Positions 43,100 through 51,933 of a stretch of DNA of 64,000 nt are shown here, piece by piece. The translations under genes and the position numbers were made by a program. The stretch is taken from positions 124,001 to 188,000 of the forward strand of contig NZ_AUKG01000002.1 in the NCBI RefSeq assembly GCF_000424625.1, written 5' to 3'. Origin of the DNA: Conexibacter woesei Iso977N (GTDB lineage Bacteria > Actinomycetota > Thermoleophilia > Solirubrobacterales > Solirubrobacteraceae). Numbering within the stretch: position 1 is the stretch's first letter; each line of letters begins with the position of its first letter. Below the pieces are notes generated by a model that worked only from the letters and a program-made list of their open reading frames with translations, was not told the origin of the DNA and did not search any database.

Positions 43100-43190
43100 G
43101 GTTGCCCCCGTCATGCCCGGGTGCGCAAGCGTTACACACGATGTCCGGGTCCGTGGCCGGTTGGCGCGGCGACGTGGTCTTCCGCACTGA

Positions 43191-43220
43191 TGTGACATGG
43201 ACGTAACAGGCTGATACGGT
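43191..43220 (+). promoter_or_regulatory. Promoter and probable operator of the TetR-MFS pair
   Basis: GTGACA (43192-43197), a 17-nt spacer, and TACGGT (43215-43220) make a reasonable promoter ending 8 nt before the TetR start. The imperfect dyad TGTGAC-ATGGAC-GTAACA (43191-43208, one mismatch between arms) overlaps it and is a plausible TetR site. Confidence 0.55.
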
Positions 43221-43228
43221 GCCGTCCC

Positions 43229-43831
43229 ATGCCCGCCGCCTCGTCGCCGCTCCTGGACCCGGACCGCCTCGCGAACCTGCGCGACGCGCTCGGCCACCGG
43301 GACTGGCGCGAGCTCACGGTCGCCGAGATCGCCAACGCGGTCGGCGTGTCGCGGATGACGCTGCACCGCCACGGCGTCGGCAAGGAGGAGGTCTTGGTCG
43401 CGCTCGCCCAGCTGCTGGAGCAGGAGTTCCGCGACATGGCGCTGCCCGCGCTGGCCGGCGGCGGCACCGCGCGCGACCGCCTGCGCGGCGCGCTGGCGTC
43501 GATCTGCCTGATCGACGAGAAGTACCTCGGCGTTTTCGCGGCGTTGTCCACCGCCTTGGAGCCCGTCTTCCACGAGGAGGGCGACGGCGCGGTCCTGACG
43601 CGCGAGCCGTTCACCGCGACGCTGCGGCGGCTGCTGGAGACCGGGATGGAGGACGGGTCGATCGGCGTGGTCGAGGACCCGGCCGAGACCGCGACGCTGA
43701 TCTTCAACGCGACCGGCCACACGTATCGCCACCTGCGCACCGGCCACCGCTGGCCGGCGCAGCGCGCCCGTGAGGCGGTCGTCGCGCTGGTCGTCGACGG
43801 GCTGCCGGGGGCGGGGGCTGAAGCGAGATGA
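43229..43831 (+). CDS. TetR family transcriptional regulator
   Basis: A 200-residue regulator. The N-terminal helix-turn-helix (about 20-62) reads TVAEIANAVGVSRMTLHRHGVGKEE, with the normal TetR start of core helices. The C-terminal ligand domain is helical with no diagnostic residue. It overlaps the following transporter gene by 4 nt (43828-43831), so it almost certainly regulates that transporter and itself. The start lies 8 nt after a -10-like TACGGT, consistent with a leaderless message. Confidence 0.9.
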   Translation: MPAASSPLLDPDRLANLRDALGHRDWRELTVAEIANAVGVSRMTLHRHGVGKEEVLVALAQLLEQEFRDMALPALAGGGTARDRLRGALASICLIDEKYLGVFAALSTALEPVFHEEGDGAVLTREPFTATLRRLLETGMEDGSIGVVEDPAETATLIFNATGHTYRHLRTGHRWPAQRAREAVVALVVDGLPGAGAEAR

Positions 43832-45036
43832 TGGACAAGCGCAAGCTCGCGACGCTGAGCGCCGGCCACGGCGCGGTCGACCTGTCGCAGGGCGCGGTGC
43901 CCGCGCTGCTGCCGTTCCTGATCGCGGCGCGGGGGATGAGCCTCGGCTCGGCGACCGCGCTGCTGACCGCGGCGACGATCGGCTCCTCGATCGTGCAGCC
44001 GCTGTTCGGCCTGTGGGCGGACCGGCTGGCGACGCCGCTGCTGCTGCCGGGCGGGCTGGCGCTCGCGGGGATCGGGCTCGGCGCGGTGGGGTGGTGCGAC
44101 TCCTACATCCTGCTCGCGCTGGCGCTGTTCGTGTCCGGGCTCGGCGTGGCGGCGTTCCACCCGGAGGGCGCGCGGCTGGCCGGCGCGGCGAGCGGTGATG
44201 AGCGCGCGACGGGCATGTCCTACTTCTCGGTCGGCGGGAACCTCGGGTTCGCGCTCGGGCCGCTGCTGGCCGCGCCGATCGTCGGGCTCGCGGGGTTGCA
44301 TGCCACGCCGCTGCTGGCGATCCCGGGCCTGGTGCTGGCGATCGTCACCGCGCGGCGCCTGCCGTCGCTCGCGGCGGCCGAGGGGCCGGCGGCGCCGCGG
44401 GCCGCGGGCGCCGCTAGCAGAGCCGCCGGGCCGCCGCCCGCGGCGTGGTGGCCGTTCACGCGGCTGGTGACCGCGGCGGTGTCGCGGACCGCGGCGTTCT
44501 TCGCGCTGCAGGCGTTCATCCCGGTGTGGGTGATCCACCACCTCGGCGGGACGACCGGCGGCGGCGACGCGATCCTCGCGGTCATGCTGGTCTTCGGCGC
44601 GCTCGGGACGCTGATCGGCGGCCGCTGCGCGGACCGCTTCGGCCGGCGCAGCGTGCTGGTCACCGCGATGGCGCCGCTGGCCGTGCTGTTGTTGGTGTTG
44701 CCGCACGTCGGCATCGTCCCCTTCATCTTGGTCGTCGCGCTGGTCGGGCTCGCGATCGACGGCCCGTTCTCGACGACCGTCGTCCTGGGCCAGGAGTACC
44801 TGCCCGGCCGCCACGGCCTCGCCTCCGGCGTGACGCTCGGCCTGGCGATCGGCATCGGCGGCCTGATCGCCGCCGGCCTCGGCGCGCTGGCCGACGCGAC
44901 CTCGCTCTCGACCACGATGGCGATCCTGCCGGTCTTCGCGCTGCTGGCGCTGGCGAGCGCGGTCTCGCTGCCCGAGCCGGAGCGCGCCCGGAGCCCGAAG
45001 GCCCCGGACGCGCTTGCGGCCGGAAGCAACGCCTAG
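43828..45036 (+). CDS. MFS transporter of the fosmidomycin-resistance (Fsr) type
   Basis: A 402-residue protein with about 12 membrane helices. The start LSAGHGAVDLSQGAVPALLPFL and the loop GLWADR are characteristic of the Fsr group of drug:proton antiporters. A central cytoplasmic loop (about 180-205) is Ala/Pro-rich. The gene is coupled to the TetR gene upstream, typical of substrate-induced efflux. The actual drug is not predictable. Its TAG stop shares CTAG with the stop of the convergent gene. Confidence 0.88.
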   Translation: MMDKRKLATLSAGHGAVDLSQGAVPALLPFLIAARGMSLGSATALLTAATIGSSIVQPLFGLWADRLATPLLLPGGLALAGIGLGAVGWCDSYILLALALFVSGLGVAAFHPEGARLAGAASGDERATGMSYFSVGGNLGFALGPLLAAPIVGLAGLHATPLLAIPGLVLAIVTARRLPSLAAAEGPAAPRAAGAASRAAGPPPAAWWPFTRLVTAAVSRTAAFFALQAFIPVWVIHHLGGTTGGGDAILAVMLVFGALGTLIGGRCADRFGRRSVLVTAMAPLAVLLLVLPHVGIVPFILVVALVGLAIDGPFSTTVVLGQEYLPGRHGLASGVTLGLAIGIGGLIAAGLGALADATSLSTTMAILPVFALLALASAVSLPEPERARSPKAPDALAAGSNA

Positions 45037-46502
45037 CGCTTGATCGTCACCGCGGCGCGGGTCGTCGGAACGCCCGGCGCCTGGATCGTCAGGGTCAGCG
45101 TCGCGCGCTTGCTGTGCGCGAGCGCATGGCGCGCGGCGGCGGTGAAGCGGATCCGGACCGTGGCGGGCCTGCCGGCCTTGGCGGTCGCGTGGCCGGACCC
45201 GAGCTTCTTGGTGCCCTTGCTCGCGGTGACCGTCACGGTGCCGCCCTTGGGCGGCGTGATCGCGACCGTCAGGCCCTTGCGCAGCGCGGCGCCCAGCTTC
45301 ACGGCCGCGACGTGGACGCCGAGCTCGACGCCGTCGTCGTCGCTCGCGCCGCCCGCGTTCGAGAGGCCGGAGGCCGGCGCGCCCGGCCTGGGCGTCACCT
45401 TCGCGGGGCCGGGCGCCGGGGCCGGAGCGGGCGCGGGCGCGGGCGCCGGAGCGGGCGCCGGGGCGCCACCGCCGCTGCCGGCCGGGACGCGCAGCGGCTC
45501 ACTCGCCGGGCGCGAGGACGGGACGTCCGCGGGGCCCCAGTCCGGCTGCGAGGCGCCGGGCAGGAGCTCGCCGCCGTTCTGCGGGTCCGGGCAGGTCGTG
45601 GACCCGTCGCCGAGCGGGGCGATGTCCAGGCCCTTGCCCGAGCCCCACGCCAGGACCCTGCCGTCACCGCTGAGCGTCGGCGAGTTGTAGGCGTAGCCCT
45701 GGTTGGGCTGATCGGAGTAGGTCATGCACTTGTTGATCGTCGCGTTCTCGATCCTGCCGTCGCCGATCCGGTAGACCGACAGGCCCAGGCGCCCGGTCCC
45801 GACGACCGCCGCGATGAACCGGCGGTTGCGGGAGATCGTCGCCTCCATCGGGTGCATGTTGTCGCCGTCGGCGAACCAGCTGCGCGGGTCGCCGGAGCCG
45901 ACGGTCTCGATCGCGAACGGCGTGCTCGGGTAGCCCGGGCCGTTGGACACCAACACGGTGTTGTTGTCCAGGAACTCCGGAGCCGTCCAGCTGCGGGCGT
46001 ACTTGTACCCTGTGTCGGTGAAGCCGGTCAGCGCGTCGGACTTCGTGAACGCGTGGCCGTCGTACATGTCGGCATCCCTCGTGCCGTCCGGGTACTGGTA
46101 CAGGCCGAACTTCATGAACGAGTAGCCGACGGTCCTGCCGTCGGGCGAGATGTCGGCGTCGTAGGGGCCGTCGAACACGGTCGAGCTGCCGTTGAGCGGC
46201 GTGCTGACCGGCGTGCGGATCGAGGAGAGGACGGTGCCGAAGCGGTCGAGCCGCTCGAAGCTGCTCTCCTTGGTCGTCGCGAGGATCGTGCCGTCGTCGG
46301 CCTGCGAGACGCCGACGTAGTCGCCGGTCCCGGTGACCTGGAACTGGCGGCCGGCGTCGGTCGTCGTCAACCACACGTCACCGCCCTTGATGTAGGCGAT
46401 GGAGTCGGCCGACGCGGCGCCCGCGGCGCTGCCCGCGAAGGCGGCGGCGACGAGGCCGGTGACGGCGAGCTTGGGGAGGATGTGCTTGGTGTCGGGGAGC
46501 AT
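45033..46502 (-). CDS. Secreted TolB/WD40-like beta-propeller protein
   Basis: A 489-residue exported protein. The N-terminus contains basic residues and a hydrophobic stretch ending GAASA, a signal peptide. Residues about 35-335 are propeller-like, with repeated ISPDGRTVGYS-like strands. A hinge of alternating Ala-Pro (about 348-368) leads to a C-terminal beta domain rich in Thr, Val and Arg (about 395-489), similar in style to the domain ending the cupredoxin-PKD protein. Two cysteines lie in the propeller. No enzyme motif is seen; the role is probably binding at the cell surface. Confidence 0.72.
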   Translation of the reverse strand: MLPDTKHILPKLAVTGLVAAAFAGSAAGAASADSIAYIKGGDVWLTTTDAGRQFQVTGTGDYVGVSQADDGTILATTKESSFERLDRFGTVLSSIRTPVSTPLNGSSTVFDGPYDADISPDGRTVGYSFMKFGLYQYPDGTRDADMYDGHAFTKSDALTGFTDTGYKYARSWTAPEFLDNNTVLVSNGPGYPSTPFAIETVGSGDPRSWFADGDNMHPMEATISRNRRFIAAVVGTGRLGLSVYRIGDGRIENATINKCMTYSDQPNQGYAYNSPTLSGDGRVLAWGSGKGLDIAPLGDGSTTCPDPQNGGELLPGASQPDWGPADVPSSRPASEPLRVPAGSGGGAPAPAPAPAPAPAPAPAPGPAKVTPRPGAPASGLSNAGGASDDDGVELGVHVAAVKLGAALRKGLTVAITPPKGGTVTVTASKGTKKLGSGHATAKAGRPATVRIRFTAAARHALAHSKRATLTLTIQAPGVPTTRAAVTIKR

Positions 46503-46558
46503 GGGACGGCATCCTGGGGCGCCGCCGCCGGGCTCACATCAGGGGGTCGCCTAGTGGT

Positions 46559-46578
46559 GTTCGCCCCACTGGGCGAAT
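46559..46578 (-). terminator. Hairpin after the GH15 gene
   Basis: TTCGCCC (46560-46566) pairs with GGGCGAA (46571-46577) around CACT, plus a G-T pair outside. It begins 8 nt beyond the GH15 stop. There is no T-tract. Confidence 0.5.
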
Positions 46579-46585
46579 CCCCGAT

Positions 46586-48565
46586 TCACTCCGGGTTCTG
46601 CTGCTCGTCGCGGATCACGTGCATGACCGCGTTGATCAGCGCCAGGTGCGTGAAGGCCTGAGGGAAGTTGCCGAGGTGGCGTCCGGTCGACGCCTCCAGC
46701 TCCTCGGCGTAGAGGTCGAGCGACGAGGCCAGGGAGAGCAGCCGTTCGCACAGCTGCCTTCCGGCCTTGCGCTCGCCGATCTCCAGCAGCGCGCTGACCA
46801 GCCAGAACGAGCAGATCAGGAACGTGCCCTCCTCGCCGGTGAGGCCGTCGTCGGTCTCCTCGGTCCGGTAGCGCAGGACCAGCCCGGACTCGGTCAGCTC
46901 CTCGCTGATCGCCATGACGGTGTCGCGCACGCGCGCGTCGTCGTGGGGGAGGAAGCGCACGAGCGGGATCAGCAGCAGCGACGCGTCGAGGTTCGACGAC
47001 CCGTAGTACTGGGTGAACCGGCCCTTCTCGTCGACGCCGCGCGCGAGGATCTCGGCGTGGATCTCGTTGGCGACGCGGCGCCAGCGGTCGGCGAGGTCGT
47101 CCTTGCCGCGGCGTGACGCCAGCCGCGCGCCGCGGTCGAGCGCGACCCAGCACATCAACTTGCTCGACACGTAGTGCTGAGGCTCGCCGCGCGATTCCCA
47201 GATGCCCTGGTCGGGCTCGCGCCAGGAGGCGATCGCCTGCTCGACCTGGTCGTGGATGACCGGCCACAGGCGCGCGCTGTTGTGGCCGTACTCCTTGGCG
47301 TGCAACCACAAGGAGTCGAGCACGGCGCCGAAGACGTCGTTCTGGCGCTGGCGGTAGGCGTCGTTGCCGATCCGGACCGGCCTGGCGCCCTCGTAGCCGG
47401 TGAGGTGGTCGAGCGTCTCCTCCTCGAGCACGCGCTCGCCGCCGATCCCGTACATGATCTGCAGCGCGCCGTCCTCGTTGCGGCCGAGGTCGGCGACGAA
47501 CTGGATGAAGTCGTCGGCCTCCCAGTTGAGGCCGAGCGAGTGGAGGCCACTCAGCGTGAACGTCGCGTCGCGCATCCACGTGTAGCGGTAGTCCCAGTTG
47601 CGGACACCGCCCGGGGTCTCCGGGAGGGAAGTCGTCGGTGCTGCCACGAGCGCGCCGGTCGGCGCGTAGGTCAACCCCTTCAACGTGAGCGCGCTGCGCT
47701 CCAGGTGGTTGCGCCAGCGGTGGTCGGGGAAGTCGGCGTCGGCCAGCCAGCCGCGCCAGTACTCGCTCGTGTCCTGCAGCGCGTTGGTCGCCTCCTCCGC
47801 GGTCCGGGGACCGTCGAGCAGGCGCGACCAGGACAGCGCGCAGAACCGCGTCTCGCCCTTCTCGAGACGATGGCGCGCACGCGCCAGGCCGCCCTCGATG
47901 CCGACGTTCAGGTCCGACATCAACCGCAGCGTGCGGCCGCCGTCGGTCGCGTCGAAGGCATAGGTGTCGTTCGGGACCGTCGACCACGTGGCGGGCACGC
48001 GGCCGTAGTCGAACATCGGCTCACACAGCAGCTCGATCTGCGCCTGGCCGTGGATGCACGTGATCGTCCGCACGAGCACGTGGTGGGCCTCGTAGTCGGT
48101 CGGCGGGCGCGTGTGCGCGGTCGCCGAGCCCTGAGCGCGCTCGCGCCAGGGGCCGATCACCAGCGCGTCGCGGACGACCACCCAACCGGTGGGGGTCATC
48201 CACGTGGTCTCGAGGATCATCGTGCCCGGCTCGTAGCGGCGGCCGGCCGGGACGCCCATCGCGGACGGGCCGAGCCGGAAGCCGCCGGCGGAGCGGTCGA
48301 GGATCGCGCCGAAGACCGACGGCGCGTCGAAGCGGGGCGGGCAGAGCCACTCGATCGTGCCGTCGGGCGCCACCAGCGCGCCGGTGTGGCAGTCGCTGAG
48401 GTAACCGTAGTCGGCGATCGGCGGGAACGCGGAGCGCACGGGCGTGCGCTCGACGAACGGCGTCGTGTCGCGGACCTCGACGCGGCCGGGGTCCATCGCG
48501 CCGGCGCGCGGCGGGTGGCCGTTGGCGTGCGTTGCTCCGTTGGCGAGCTCGGTGTGCGGATCCAT
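46586..48565 (-). CDS. Glycoside hydrolase family 15 (glucoamylase/trehalase-like)
   Basis: A 659-residue cytoplasmic enzyme without signal peptide. The N-terminal beta-sandwich domain begins near FPPIADYGYLSDCHTGAL and IEWLCPPRFDAPSVF, and the (alpha/alpha)6 barrel includes GGVRNWDYRYTWMRDATF (about residue 325), the signature of bacterial GH15. In actinobacteria many such enzymes hydrolyse trehalose rather than starch. The first about 40 residues are probably disordered, and an internal ATG (MDPGRVEV) could be the real start. It is transcribed away from the MmpL gene. Confidence 0.92.
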   Translation of the reverse strand: MDPHTELANGATHANGHPPRAGAMDPGRVEVRDTTPFVERTPVRSAFPPIADYGYLSDCHTGALVAPDGTIEWLCPPRFDAPSVFGAILDRSAGGFRLGPSAMGVPAGRRYEPGTMILETTWMTPTGWVVVRDALVIGPWRERAQGSATAHTRPPTDYEAHHVLVRTITCIHGQAQIELLCEPMFDYGRVPATWSTVPNDTYAFDATDGGRTLRLMSDLNVGIEGGLARARHRLEKGETRFCALSWSRLLDGPRTAEEATNALQDTSEYWRGWLADADFPDHRWRNHLERSALTLKGLTYAPTGALVAAPTTSLPETPGGVRNWDYRYTWMRDATFTLSGLHSLGLNWEADDFIQFVADLGRNEDGALQIMYGIGGERVLEEETLDHLTGYEGARPVRIGNDAYRQRQNDVFGAVLDSLWLHAKEYGHNSARLWPVIHDQVEQAIASWREPDQGIWESRGEPQHYVSSKLMCWVALDRGARLASRRGKDDLADRWRRVANEIHAEILARGVDEKGRFTQYYGSSNLDASLLLIPLVRFLPHDDARVRDTVMAISEELTESGLVLRYRTEETDDGLTGEEGTFLICSFWLVSALLEIGERKAGRQLCERLLSLASSLDLYAEELEASTGRHLGNFPQAFTHLALINAVMHVIRDEQQNPE

Positions 48566-48644
48566 GGGCGGTACCGGGGTGATCGGCCGAGATTAGCGCC
48601 GATTCAGCGGATTTCAGGTCCTGGGCGGACGCTGTCAGGGTCGA

Positions 48645-48671
48645 TCCCCAACGAACCCTTACGGGTGGGGA
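48645..48671 (+). promoter_or_regulatory. Inverted repeat in the GH15/MmpL divergent region
   Basis: TCCCCA (48645-48650) and TGGGGA (48666-48671) are perfect inverted arms, with a nested CCC-tta-(c)GGG inside. GGGGATTCCCC (48667-48677) adds a second overlapping dyad. Its location between two divergent genes suggests an operator or a leader hairpin of the MmpL transcript. Confidence 0.4.
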
Positions 48672-48737
48672 TTCCCCCACAGCCGGACGCCAGTCGCCCA
48701 CATGGCGGTGAGAGGACCACGGAGCGATGCTGCGGAC

Positions 48738-51113
48738 ATGACCTCCTCTCCTCCTCCAACTCCTGCTGGTCCGGCACCCGCCCCCACGGGCGCCGAACCC
48801 CGCCGCCCACGCCAAGGGGCGGGCGTCGCGGCCACTTCCCCGGCCCTGGCTGCGCGGATCGGCCGCTGGTCCACGCGGCACCGGTTCGCCGCCATCGCCG
48901 GATGGCTCGCGTTCGTCTTCGCCGCGCTGGCGATCGGCACCGCGGTCGGGACCGTCACGCCCAGCGACGACGGATCCCAGCACGGCGACTCCGCCAAGGG
49001 CGACAAGATCGTCAACGACGCGTACCCGGACCAGGCGTCCGAGACCGTGCTCGTTCAAGGCAAGGGCAAGATGAAGGCGTCGGACCCGGAGTTCCGGGCG
49101 ACGGTCGCGGCGGTCGAGCGCGGCGTGTCGGGCAAGCCGGGCGTGGTGTCGGTGAGGTCGCCGTACGCCGCCGGGGCCGACGGGCAGATCTCGCCGGACG
49201 GGCGCAGCGCGCTCGTGCAGTTCAAGATCAACGGTGACAGCGACCTGGCCGACAAGCGCGTCGACGCCGTCGAGGACGGCGTGAAGGCCGCGGCCGCCGC
49301 CCATCCGGGCGTGTTCGTCGGGCAGTTCGGCGACGCGTCGGCCGACAAGGCGCTGTCGAAGGCGTTCGGCGACGACTTCGCCAAGGCCGGGATGCTGTCG
49401 ATCCCGGTGACGCTGATCATCCTGGTGCTGACGTTCGGCGCGCTGGTCGCGGCGGGCGTCCCGCTGCTGCTGGGCATCACCGCGGTCGTCGGGACGATCG
49501 GGCTGCTGGGGCCGATCTCGCATGTTGTAGGCCTCAACGACTTCATCAACGAAGTGGTGTTGTTGGTGGGGTTGGCGGTCGGCGTCGACTACTCGCTCTT
49601 CTACCTGCGGCGAGAGCGGGAGGAGAAGGCGCGGGGCGCCTCGCCCAAGGACGCGGTGGCGATCGCGGCGGCGACGTCGGGTCGTGCCGTGCTGATCAGC
49701 GGCGTCACGGTGATCTTCGCGATGGCCGGCATGCTGCTGGCGGGCGACTCCACGTTCACCGCGCTGGGCATCGGCGCGATGTTGGTGGTCTTCGTCGCGA
49801 TGATCGGCTCCGTGACCGTGATCCCGGCGCTGCTGAGCGGTTCCGGCCGGGCGCTGGAGCGCGGGCGGATCCCGTTCGTCGGCAAGCGCATGGCGCGGTC
49901 GCGTGACCGCAACGTCGACACCGGCGGGCGTGGGTGGAACCTGGTGCTGAATCCGGTCCTGCGCCATCCGGTCGTCAGCGTCGTCGGCGCGGTCGCGCTG
50001 CTGCTGGTGATGGCGTCGCCGGTGCTGAGGATGCACACGGCCGACAGCGGCGTCTCGGCGATCCCGCGGGACCTGCCGGTGATGAAGGTGTACGACAAGA
50101 TGCAGACGGCGTTCCCGGGCGGCCAGATCCCGGCGACGGTCGTGCTCAAGGCCAGGGACGTGCGGTCGGAGAAGATCACGCGCGCCGTCGCCTCGCTGAA
50201 GCGGGACGCGCTGGCGAGCGGCGACGTCAAGCAGCCGATCGACGTGACGGTCAGCAAGGACCATCACGTGATGCAGATCGACCTGCCGATCGTGGGCGAC
50301 GGCAACAACCAGGCGTCGAACCGGGCCCTGGCGACGCTGCGCGACGACGTGGTCCCGAAGTTCGCGGATCGCGCCGGCGTCAAGGCGTACGTGACGGGCA
50401 CGACGGCGGGGTCCAAGGACTTCAACGACCTCATGAAGTCGCGCTGGCCGATCGTCTTCGGGTTCGTGCTGTCGCTGGCCTTCATCCTGCTGCTGATGAC
50501 GTTCCGGTCGATCGTGATCCCGATCAAGGCCATCATCCTGAACCTGCTGAGCGTCGGTGCGGCGTACGGCGTGCTGACCTGGGTCTTCCAGGAGGGGCAC
50601 GGCGAGAAGCTGCTGGGCTTCAAGTCCACCGGGTCGATCACGTCCTGGCTGCCGATGTTCCTGTTCGTGATCCTGTTCGGGTTGTCGATGGACTACCACG
50701 TGTTCATCCTCAGCCGGATCCGCGAGGCGTTCGACCGTGGTGCCACGACCGAGGACGCGGTCGCGCAGGGCATCCGGACGACCGCCGGGACCGTGACCAG
50801 CGCGGCGATCGTCATGGTGGCGGTGTTCGCGATCTTCGCGACGCTGAGCTACCTCGACTTCAAGATGATGGGCGTCGGGCTGGCGACGGCGATCCTGGTC
50901 GACGCGACGATCGTCCGGGCGGTGCTGCTGCCCGCGTCGATGAAGCTGCTCGGCGACTGGAACTGGTACCTGCCGCGGTGGCTGGAGTGGCTGCCGTCGC
51001 TGGGTCACGAGGACATGGTGTCGGGGCCCGAGGGCACCGGCCACCGTGCGGGGCAGGCCCACTTGCCCTCGCGCGACCCGGAGGTCGAGCGCGAGCCGGC
51101 GGGCGTGGCCTGA
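48738..51113 (+). CDS. MmpL/RND family transporter
   Basis: A 791-residue membrane protein with 12 helices in the RND/MMPL arrangement: one helix (about 50-70), a large external loop, five or six helices with GLAVGVDYSLFYLRREREE, then the same pattern repeated with LSMDYHVFILSRIREA. The paired Asp-Tyr in both halves are the proton-relay residues known from MmpL3. MMPL proteins export lipids or hydrophobic compounds. ATG 48702 would add 12 residues. The C-terminal 45 residues are polar. It is followed by a strong terminator and has no adjacent lipid-synthesis genes. Confidence 0.92.
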   Translation: MTSSPPPTPAGPAPAPTGAEPRRPRQGAGVAATSPALAARIGRWSTRHRFAAIAGWLAFVFAALAIGTAVGTVTPSDDGSQHGDSAKGDKIVNDAYPDQASETVLVQGKGKMKASDPEFRATVAAVERGVSGKPGVVSVRSPYAAGADGQISPDGRSALVQFKINGDSDLADKRVDAVEDGVKAAAAAHPGVFVGQFGDASADKALSKAFGDDFAKAGMLSIPVTLIILVLTFGALVAAGVPLLLGITAVVGTIGLLGPISHVVGLNDFINEVVLLVGLAVGVDYSLFYLRREREEKARGASPKDAVAIAAATSGRAVLISGVTVIFAMAGMLLAGDSTFTALGIGAMLVVFVAMIGSVTVIPALLSGSGRALERGRIPFVGKRMARSRDRNVDTGGRGWNLVLNPVLRHPVVSVVGAVALLLVMASPVLRMHTADSGVSAIPRDLPVMKVYDKMQTAFPGGQIPATVVLKARDVRSEKITRAVASLKRDALASGDVKQPIDVTVSKDHHVMQIDLPIVGDGNNQASNRALATLRDDVVPKFADRAGVKAYVTGTTAGSKDFNDLMKSRWPIVFGFVLSLAFILLLMTFRSIVIPIKAIILNLLSVGAAYGVLTWVFQEGHGEKLLGFKSTGSITSWLPMFLFVILFGLSMDYHVFILSRIREAFDRGATTEDAVAQGIRTTAGTVTSAAIVMVAVFAIFATLSYLDFKMMGVGLATAILVDATIVRAVLLPASMKLLGDWNWYLPRWLEWLPSLGHEDMVSGPEGTGHRAGQAHLPSRDPEVEREPAGVA

Positions 51114-51115
51114 TC

Positions 51116-51153
51116 GCGAAGGCGGCGGCTCTGCGGAGCCGCCGCCGCTTCGC
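51116..51153 (+). terminator. Intrinsic terminator after the MmpL gene
   Basis: GGCGGCGGCTC (51121-51131) pairs perfectly with 51136-51146 around a TGCG loop. After a 2-nt bulge, GCGAA (51116-51120) pairs with TTCGC (51149-51153). The hairpin starts 2 nt after the stop codon. Confidence 0.8.
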
Positions 51154-51200
51154 GCTTCCGGGTCGGCGCGGCGGCGCGGCGCGGGGTACGGTTGGTCGGC

Positions 51201-51653
51201 GTGACCAGCGAGCTGCCCCCTCCGCACCGCGTCGACCCTCCGTCGGGAACGGCGCCGCCCAGTGCGGCGCCTTCGCCCGTTCCGGGCGCCGGCGAGGACA
51301 TCGACCTGGTCGCGCTCGCGGCGGCGACCTGTGAGCGTTACTACGCGGAGTACACCGACGAGGACGCCGTCTACGGCCCGGTCGGCCGGCTCTGGTGCCA
51401 GCACGACCTCCAGCACCTGCTGAACTGGGCGGCGCTCGACGTCGCGGGCGCGGTGAAGCTGGAGACCCAGGTCGCCTGGCTGGCCCGCATCCTCGAGTCC
51501 CGCGGGTTCCCGCTCCTGCGCCTGGCCCGCTCGCTGGAGCTCGGCGCCGACGTCACCCTCGCCGAGCTGGGCCCCGACGCCGCGCCGATGGCCGGCGTCC
51601 TCCGCAGCGCCGCGACGATGATCGTCGAGCGCGGGACGTTCCTGGAGGACTAG
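51201..51653 (+). CDS. Unknown protein with WCQHDLQHLLNW motif
   Basis: A 150-residue protein I do not recognise. The first 33 residues are Pro-rich and probably disordered. The rest is helical, with DEDAVYGPVGRLWCQHDLQH and a long amphipathic helix. H-x3-H together with the nearby cysteine might bind a metal, but this is only a possibility. The GTG at 51201 follows a -10-like TACGGT (51187-51192) by 8 nt, the same arrangement as the TetR gene. It is convergent with the small gene at 51673 (20-nt gap). Confidence 0.65.
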   Translation: MTSELPPPHRVDPPSGTAPPSAAPSPVPGAGEDIDLVALAAATCERYYAEYTDEDAVYGPVGRLWCQHDLQHLLNWAALDVAGAVKLETQVAWLARILESRGFPLLRLARSLELGADVTLAELGPDAAPMAGVLRSAATMIVERGTFLED

Positions 51654-51672
51654 GGCCGCCGAGCGCCGGGGC

Positions 51673-51924
51673 TCAGCGCGAGGCGTAGTCCTCGTCCTCG
51701 CCGTGGCGGGCGATGCCGGCGGGGGTTGCGGACCAGTGGGTCGCGTCGACCTGCTCGGCGAGGCCGTCGGCGGCGAGCGACGCGAGGTTCAGCGGCGTGC
51801 GCATGTCGGACCGGCCGCGCCCGATGCGCTCGTCGAGCGCGGTGACCGCGACCGCGACGCCCGCCTCGTTGCCGGCCAGCTCGGCGAGCGCGGTCAGGAC
51901 GTGCAGGAGGTCGCGGTCGCTCAT
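51673..51924 (-). CDS. Small hypothetical helical protein
   Basis: An 83-residue protein, not recognised. It is predicted helical, and LNLASLAADGLAEQVDATHWSATPAGIARH looks like the second half of a winged helix, so a DNA-binding role is possible but unproven. It starts MSDRDLLHVLTALAEL. It lies 10 nt before the GMC oxidoreductase stop region on the same strand, so it could be the last gene of that operon. Confidence 0.6.
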   Translation of the reverse strand: MSDRDLLHVLTALAELAGNEAGVAVAVTALDERIGRGRSDMRTPLNLASLAADGLAEQVDATHWSATPAGIARHGEDEDYASR

Positions 51925-51933
51925 GCCCCGAGT

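Noticed and set aside
41990-43747. Additional long frames through the egtBD region on both strands
   Set aside because: They are GC-rich shadow frames of egtB and egtD with Arg/Ala/Gly-rich composition and no recognisable domain.
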